Assembly (NCBI RefSeq): GCF_019749295.1
Contig: NZ_JACWFG010000010.1
Location: forward strand, 1 to 64,000
Direction: 5' to 3'
Source of the DNA: Neobacillus niacini
GTDB lineage: Bacteria; Bacillota; Bacilli; Bacillales; Cytobacillaceae
Length of the DNA: 64,000 nt
The position numbers and the translations under genes were made by a program. Shown one piece after another: positions 60,416-64,000 of this stretch. Under the pieces are notes generated by a model. The model saw nothing but the letters and a program-made list of their open reading frames with translations, did no database searches and had not been told where the DNA came from. The first letter of the stretch is position 1; every line of letters starts with the position of its first letter.

Positions 60416-60961
60416 CTATTTCTTTATCCAATCCTTTGCCAGCATGCTATACGTCACGATGTCTTCATAATGGTCATATAACCATTGCCCATCCCGTTTA
60501 ATTCCTTCGCTGACAAAACCTAATCTTTCAGGTATAGCAATGCTCTTATGATTGTTAACAGCAACTTGAATTTCGACTCTATTAATCTTTAATGTTACGA
60601 ATAAATATCCTACTAACGAAGATACTGCCCTTGTGATAATGCCGTTGCCCTGAGCTTCTTCCGACAGGAAATAGCCAATACTCGTTGCACTGTTTTTCCA
60701 ATCGATGTAATGAAGTCCTACCATCCCAACCAGTTTCCCATTGAACCTTATACCGGCATCAAATCCATTATTATCGGCGTAATTTCTGATCCAAATAGGA
60801 ATGATTGACTCTAAATCATCTGCTGACTTCCGTTTATCAACCCATAGCAGCCATTTTCGAAGATGTTCACGATTAGAATCGATTAATTCATATAATTCTT
60901 CCTTATGATGCTGCTGTAATAACTCTATTGATATTTCTTCATCTACTTTGTATGAAAACAC
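60416..60961 (-). CDS. RimJ/RimL-type GNAT acetyltransferase
   Basis: A 181-residue GNAT enzyme: LLQQHHKEELYELIDSNREHLRKWL at the start, the acetyl-CoA loop EEAQGNGIITRAVSSL near 120, and RLGFVSEGIKRDGQW near the end. These are typical of ribosomal-protein-serine acetyltransferases (RimL, YdaF). Begins at GTG 60961 behind AGGAAAG. It follows the DUF3800 gene by 14 bases, so they share a transcript. Confidence 0.88.
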   Translation of the reverse strand: MFSYKVDEEISIELLQQHHKEELYELIDSNREHLRKWLLWVDKRKSADDLESIIPIWIRNYADNNGFDAGIRFNGKLVGMVGLHYIDWKNSATSIGYFLSEEAQGNGIITRAVSSLVGYLFVTLKINRVEIQVAVNNHKSIAIPERLGFVSEGIKRDGQWLYDHYEDIVTYSMLAKDWIKK

Positions 60962-60975
60962 CCTGACTTTCCTCC

Positions 60976-62136
60976 TTATTCCCCGTTAAGTGACGCAATT
61001 TTTCCCAACTCTATTACTCTTTTTAAATAGTCATACTCTCCCTTTTCAAGAATATCAATCTCCCTATTTGTTGCCAGCAGGATTTGATCTCTGCATTTTG
61101 CAACTCTTTGAATCATTGGGTATATCGTCAAACTTGAAAGATTCACAAAGTCATACAAATCATTTAAACACACCGGCAGTTTATAGCCTTTATTACTTGA
61201 AGCAATTAATAACCCATGGTCCCGTAACTTGGAAACAATATTTGATCGAAAGTAATGCTGTTTTATTTTGTTAATTCTAATGGCATTGAGGTTCTCAAGA
61301 ATTTCCTCTGTATACACATACTCATCCGGATTTTCCTTTAGGTTAAAAAGCAGAAACTTCAGTAAATCTATTCGGACTCTTTCATCGTCTTCCTCACTTT
61401 TTCGATGTTCCTCAATGTATTGGTAAGCCAAATTAACGGCCTGTTTAATGATAATCTGGTCGGTTTCTGAATCCGTCTTTTCATAATGGTAGTCATAGAG
61501 ATAGTGCTTATAATCATGCGGCCATAGATTAATCGTAATGATTTTATTTTTCAAAAGTCTATAAAAAGATGGATACTGATTAGAATAGTGTTTGACGTCA
61601 TATCCTTTTGCTATTGTATGGGCAATAAACTCTGCCATATCAAGTAGAATTTGAGATTGGCTATTGTTAAAGCCAAAGGTAGAATAATTAAATAGATCAG
61701 GGATACACTTTCGTCTTACGTAAGCACTAAACTCCTGCATGAACTCCTTAGAGCCCTGTTCACCTGCTACCAAATCAAGGGTGTCAAACGTCCGGTATAG
61801 ATCGTCAAAAACCTTACTTTTAGTAAATTTAATAAACGTCTTTTCATATGAAACACCGCTATCTTCCCTGATTTTCCGTTTATCGATAACATATGCATAT
61901 ACCTTAAAAGGTAAATCCTTTAAATTCTGTAAGATTTCCATTCGACGACTATCGTCTATTGCGCTTTTTAAAAAGTGCTTTTGTTTAATTCTTTCTACTT
62001 CCTGCTCGAGGAATTCCTTATCAGATTCCTTTACTAAGATAGAAACGATTATAAAGTGAGTCGAAGTCTCAGGCTGATCAAAATCGAATCCGTATTGGCC
62101 AAATTCATTTATAAAAGCATATTGGATATCATTCAA
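60976..62136 (-). CDS. DUF3800-like protein with an altered active-site motif
   Basis: A 386-residue protein. Its N-terminal ~240 residues look like DUF3800, an RNase-H-like fold that normally starts IDESG; here the motif reads AFINEFGQYGFDF (N10, E11), so the first acidic residue is replaced by Asn. The C-terminal ~140 residues are helical with a winged-helix flavour (KLRDHGLLIASSNKGYKLP). DUF3800 proteins occur in mobile or defence loci, but no such context is seen here. Confidence 0.6.
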   Translation of the reverse strand: MNDIQYAFINEFGQYGFDFDQPETSTHFIIVSILVKESDKEFLEQEVERIKQKHFLKSAIDDSRRMEILQNLKDLPFKVYAYVIDKRKIREDSGVSYEKTFIKFTKSKVFDDLYRTFDTLDLVAGEQGSKEFMQEFSAYVRRKCIPDLFNYSTFGFNNSQSQILLDMAEFIAHTIAKGYDVKHYSNQYPSFYRLLKNKIITINLWPHDYKHYLYDYHYEKTDSETDQIIIKQAVNLAYQYIEEHRKSEEDDERVRIDLLKFLLFNLKENPDEYVYTEEILENLNAIRINKIKQHYFRSNIVSKLRDHGLLIASSNKGYKLPVCLNDLYDFVNLSSLTIYPMIQRVAKCRDQILLATNREIDILEKGEYDYLKRVIELGKIASLNGE

Positions 62137-62240
62137 TTTTTATCCCACCTCACCAAAGGAAAACTTACTATATTTATTTCAACAAAAAATTCTCTAAACC
62201 TTTTAATTTGCTAGTTTTCCATGAAAAAATGATACAGGGA

Positions 62241-62708
62241 TTATATAGAGCGCCTCACCAACCATTGGAAAAACCTAAACTGTAAAACGAGAAAATAAGT
62301 TAAAAAAGGGTAACTTATGGCTGAATACCAAATTTTCCACTCGTTGTATTTGATAAATCCGAATGTAAATGAAATGACCTCAAATGCCAGTGTAAGTAAC
62401 GATACAGATAAAATGTAAATTAGTTTCCATTTTAATGGCTTATCATGAGGGTAAAAGTTCAATACAATGATACTGGCAGTAGAATATAAAACAACCTGGC
62501 CAATTAATGCTGGAAATTGTATGCCCGGCTTATCCAGTACATAAAGTTTATATTTCACAGCCAATATAGAATCAACAAAAAGACCAAACAAGGCTGCAAA
62601 CAATGAAGTTGCATAAAGTTCATACGTTTTGATTTTTTTAGGGATTGCATAAGCCACTACAGCAAAAATTAAACATGCGATAAACACAAAAATCGTTTGT
62701 AGTTCCAT
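62241..62708 (-). CDS. CBO0543-like membrane protein
   Basis: A 155-residue protein with about five membrane segments. FPALIGQVVLY, LNFYPHDKPLKWKL and YNEWKIWYSAISYP match the CBO0543 family of Firmicutes. Function unknown. Monocistronic. Confidence 0.7.
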   Translation of the reverse strand: MELQTIFVFIACLIFAVVAYAIPKKIKTYELYATSLFAALFGLFVDSILAVKYKLYVLDKPGIQFPALIGQVVLYSTASIIVLNFYPHDKPLKWKLIYILSVSLLTLAFEVISFTFGFIKYNEWKIWYSAISYPFLTYFLVLQFRFFQWLVRRSI

Positions 62709-62864
62709 TATCCATCCCCCAAAATGAAAAAACCTTCACATACTACTATCTCCTGTATGTAGAAAGTTTACCCTTTTCTATTAGACTTTATGAAGGGGTG
62801 CAAAGAAGGTTTGGCTTTATATTATTCTTTTTTTAAAAAAAGATTAGGGTTTGAGATAAATGTG

Positions 62865-62946
62865 TGCTATACTGTGTCTACCATTTGCTTTACGTTTTAC
62901 GTTTTTCGATTACCCGCCCTGCTCACAAACTGAGCAGGGTTTTTTG
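62865..62946 (+). ncRNA. candidate small RNA of about 67 nt
   Basis: An extended -10 TG-C-TATACT at 62865-62873 predicts a start near 62880. A strong terminator, CCCTGCTC/GAGCAGGG plus six T, ends at 62946. Nothing between them can be translated into more than a few residues. The 5' part is T-rich with repeated TACGTTTT. No match to a named RNA family recognised. Confidence 0.45.
62917..62946 (+). terminator. terminator of the candidate sRNA
   Basis: Stem CCCTGCTC/GAGCAGGG with a seven-base loop followed by TTTTTT on the plus strand. No upstream plus-strand gene is present within 3 kb. Confidence 0.85.
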
Positions 62947-62997
62947 TTTTCGATTATGTATGGTCGTACCGTGATCGTTTTATTATTGGTTTGATTA

Positions 62998-63173
62998 ATT
63001 CGTTACCGCTTACACTGCTTTTCCGAGTTCACGGGCACGAATTGGTTCTATTCGTTACCGCTAACTCTGTTCTTCCGAGTTCACGGGCACGATTCGCATC
63101 TATTCGTTACCGCTAACTCTGCTTTTCCGAGTTCACGGGCACGATTCGCTTACAATCGGTTCCGCTAACCTTT
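62998..63173. repeat. 52-bp hairpin repeat array C
   Basis: Units beginning ATTCGTTACCGCT start at 62998, 63050, 63102 and (diverged) 63154, an exact 52-base step. The left arms CGGGCACGA start at 63032, 63084 and 63136. The hairpin is CGGGCACGA...TCGTTACCG with about twelve pairs and small mismatches. A second small AACTC/GAGTT stem lies in the linker. The arms resemble those of array B. Confidence 0.9.
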
Positions 63174-63212
63174 TTTCTCCTAACCCAGTGACAGTATTAT
63201 CCCAAAGACAAC

Positions 63213-63243
63213 AAAAAAAGACTCTCATAATGAGAGTCTTTTT
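63213..63243. terminator. terminator of the cold-shock gene
   Basis: AAAAAGACTCTCAT-A-ATGAGAGTCTTTTT, about 20 bases after the stop; works on both strands. Confidence 0.9.
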
Positions 63244-63259
63244 ATATATGTCGGTTCAA

Positions 63260-63460
63260 TTATGCTTTACGAACGTTAGTAGCTTGGGGTCCACGTTGAC
63301 CTTGTTCTACTTCAAAAGTAACTGCTTGACCTTCGTCTAAAGTTTTGAAACCTTCGCTTTGGATAGCTGAGAAGTGTACGAATACATCGTCTCCTGCTTC
63401 TCTTTCGATGAATCCGAAACCTTTTTCTGCATTAAACCATTTTACTTTACCTTGTTCCAT
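63260..63460 (-). CDS. cold-shock protein, CspA family
   Basis: A 66-residue nucleic-acid chaperone with RNP1 (KGFGFI) and RNP2 (VFVHFS). The frame is open to 63562, but GAGGAGG sits ahead of the ATG at 63460, giving the standard size. The leader holds a TGTGC/GCACA hairpin near 63478-63495, and long structured leaders are typical of csp mRNAs. RNA chaperone under cold or growth transition. Confidence 0.95.
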   Translation of the reverse strand: MEQGKVKWFNAEKGFGFIEREAGDDVFVHFSAIQSEGFKTLDEGQAVTFEVEQGQRGPQATNVRKA

Positions 63461-63628
63461 TTGTTGTTTCCTCCTCGTGTGCTGTGCACACATTGTGTTA
63501 CTATCCTTGCTCAGTTCTTTAGACGTAAAGTTTGAAAACTTTTTAATCCAACTGACAAACAAAAATAATTCTTCTTTACTATAACAGAGATATTCCCTTA
63601 ATGCAAATTATTATCCCAAAATCTTTTT

Positions 63629-64000
63629 TTAAACTGTTTCAAATACTTTATTTAACATAGTTCCTTTTTGTGCAAAATTGGTATGCCATGAAAACGCTTT
63701 TTCTATAACATGCGGTGTTTGACCACCTCTCATTAAAGCTTCTTGATAATATTCACGGAGCTGTTCTTTATACATTGGATGGGTACAATTATCGATGATT
63801 ACTTCCACTCGCTCTCTTGGTGCAAGGCCGCGTAAATCTGCATACCCTTGCTCGGTAACGATTACATCTACATCATGTTCTGTATGATCCACATGGGAAA
63901 CAAATGGAACAATACTCGAGATATTACCGCCTTTTGCAATCGATTTTGTTACAAAAATTGCTAAGCGAGCATTTCGGGCGAAGTCTCCTGACCCACCGAT
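63629..64000 (-). CDS. acetyl-CoA hydrolase/transferase family protein, C-terminal part (runs off the edge)
   Basis: The frame stays open from the stop at 63629 to the right edge, giving at least 123 residues. GGSGDFARNARLAIFVTKS and DHTEHDVDVIVTEQGYADLRGL are C-terminal hallmarks of the acetyl-CoA hydrolase / succinyl-CoA:acetate CoA-transferase family (about 500 residues). The ATG at 63892 is internal, not the start. The remaining N-terminal three quarters lie outside the window. Confidence 0.88.
   Translation of the reverse strand: MGGSGDFARNARLAIFVTKSIAKGGNISSIVPFVSHVDHTEHDVDVIVTEQGYADLRGLAPRERVEVIIDNCTHPMYKEQLREYYQEALMRGGQTPHVIEKAFSWHTNFAQKGTMLNKVFETV

Larger units (their letters stand above)
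62709..63259. other. gene-free stretch of 551 bases with sRNA candidate and array C
   Basis: No convincing ORF. It contains an extended -10 promoter and terminator bracketing a candidate small RNA (62865-62946), the 52-bp repeat array C (62998-63173) and the cold-shock gene terminator (63213-63243). Confidence 0.7.

Noticed and set aside
63629-63892. Complete 87-aa gene
   Set aside because: The frame continues unbroken to the window edge with conserved CoA-transferase residues, so the ATG at 63892 is internal.

Overview
The window reads as chromosomal DNA of a low-GC, endospore-forming Bacillaceae (Bacillus / Neobacillus / Mesobacillus type; the genus is an inference). The signs are a GerA/GerB/GerC germinant-receptor operon, a YhcN-like spore lipoprotein, a KinB-like sensor kinase, a two-subunit PhaR/PhaC polyester synthase, DUF1284 and DUF2187 proteins, strong AGGAGG ribosome binding sites and mostly tightly packed minus-strand genes. 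I see no rRNA, tRNA, prophage, transposase or CRISPR array.

Layout. 0-8.6 kb: housekeeping genes (HAD phosphatase, ribokinase plus nucleoside hydrolase, an ABC exporter pair, a degenerate CPBP protein). 8.8-13.5 kb: a five-gene organosulfur uptake and desulfonation operon behind a promoter and a leader containing a terminator. 13.8-16 kb: PadR/DUF2812 pair diverging from a second lspA across a 36-bp perfect palindrome. 16-20.2 kb: an arsenic island with two ArsR repressors, ArsB, ArsC, the C-As lyase ArsI, an ArsN1-like acetyltransferase and an unannotated 58-aa Cys-rich ORF; three ATCAA-N6-TTGAT sites mark the second ArsR regulon. 20-26.4 kb: YbdG-type MscS channel, an ATP pyrophosphatase, an aldolase, and phaR-phaC with a consensus FadR box at its promoter. 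26.6-29.4 kb: a Tat-linked GMC dehydrogenase operon with its own tatA. 29.5-41.8 kb: a spore lipoprotein, a frameshifted luciferase-like gene, hydrolases, transporters, a VWA lipoprotein, TerC/MarR, NhaC and DUF421. 42-53.8 kb: KinB-like kinase, guanine deaminase, truncated haemoglobin, isochorismatase-type hydrolase, cysteine desulfurase, an ArgH paralogue and several small proteins. 53.8-58 kb: gerA-gerB-gerC plus a small two-helix ORF. 58-64 kb: EamA transporter, an unknown two-gene membrane unit, a GNAT enzyme, a DUF3800 protein, a candidate sRNA, a cold-shock protein and the C-terminus of an acetyl-CoA hydrolase/transferase family protein running off the right edge.

The most unusual feature is non-coding. 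Three intergenic regions carry tandem hairpin repeats, and all three have the same 52-bp period although their sequences differ (40413-40812, 47553-47790, 62998-63173). A solitary relative lies at 45060-45102, and a looser group of GCGGAG hairpins opens the window. A 52-bp step is close to five turns of B-DNA, so the palindromes would lie on one face of the helix. I know of no described element with this architecture, but I could not search for one.
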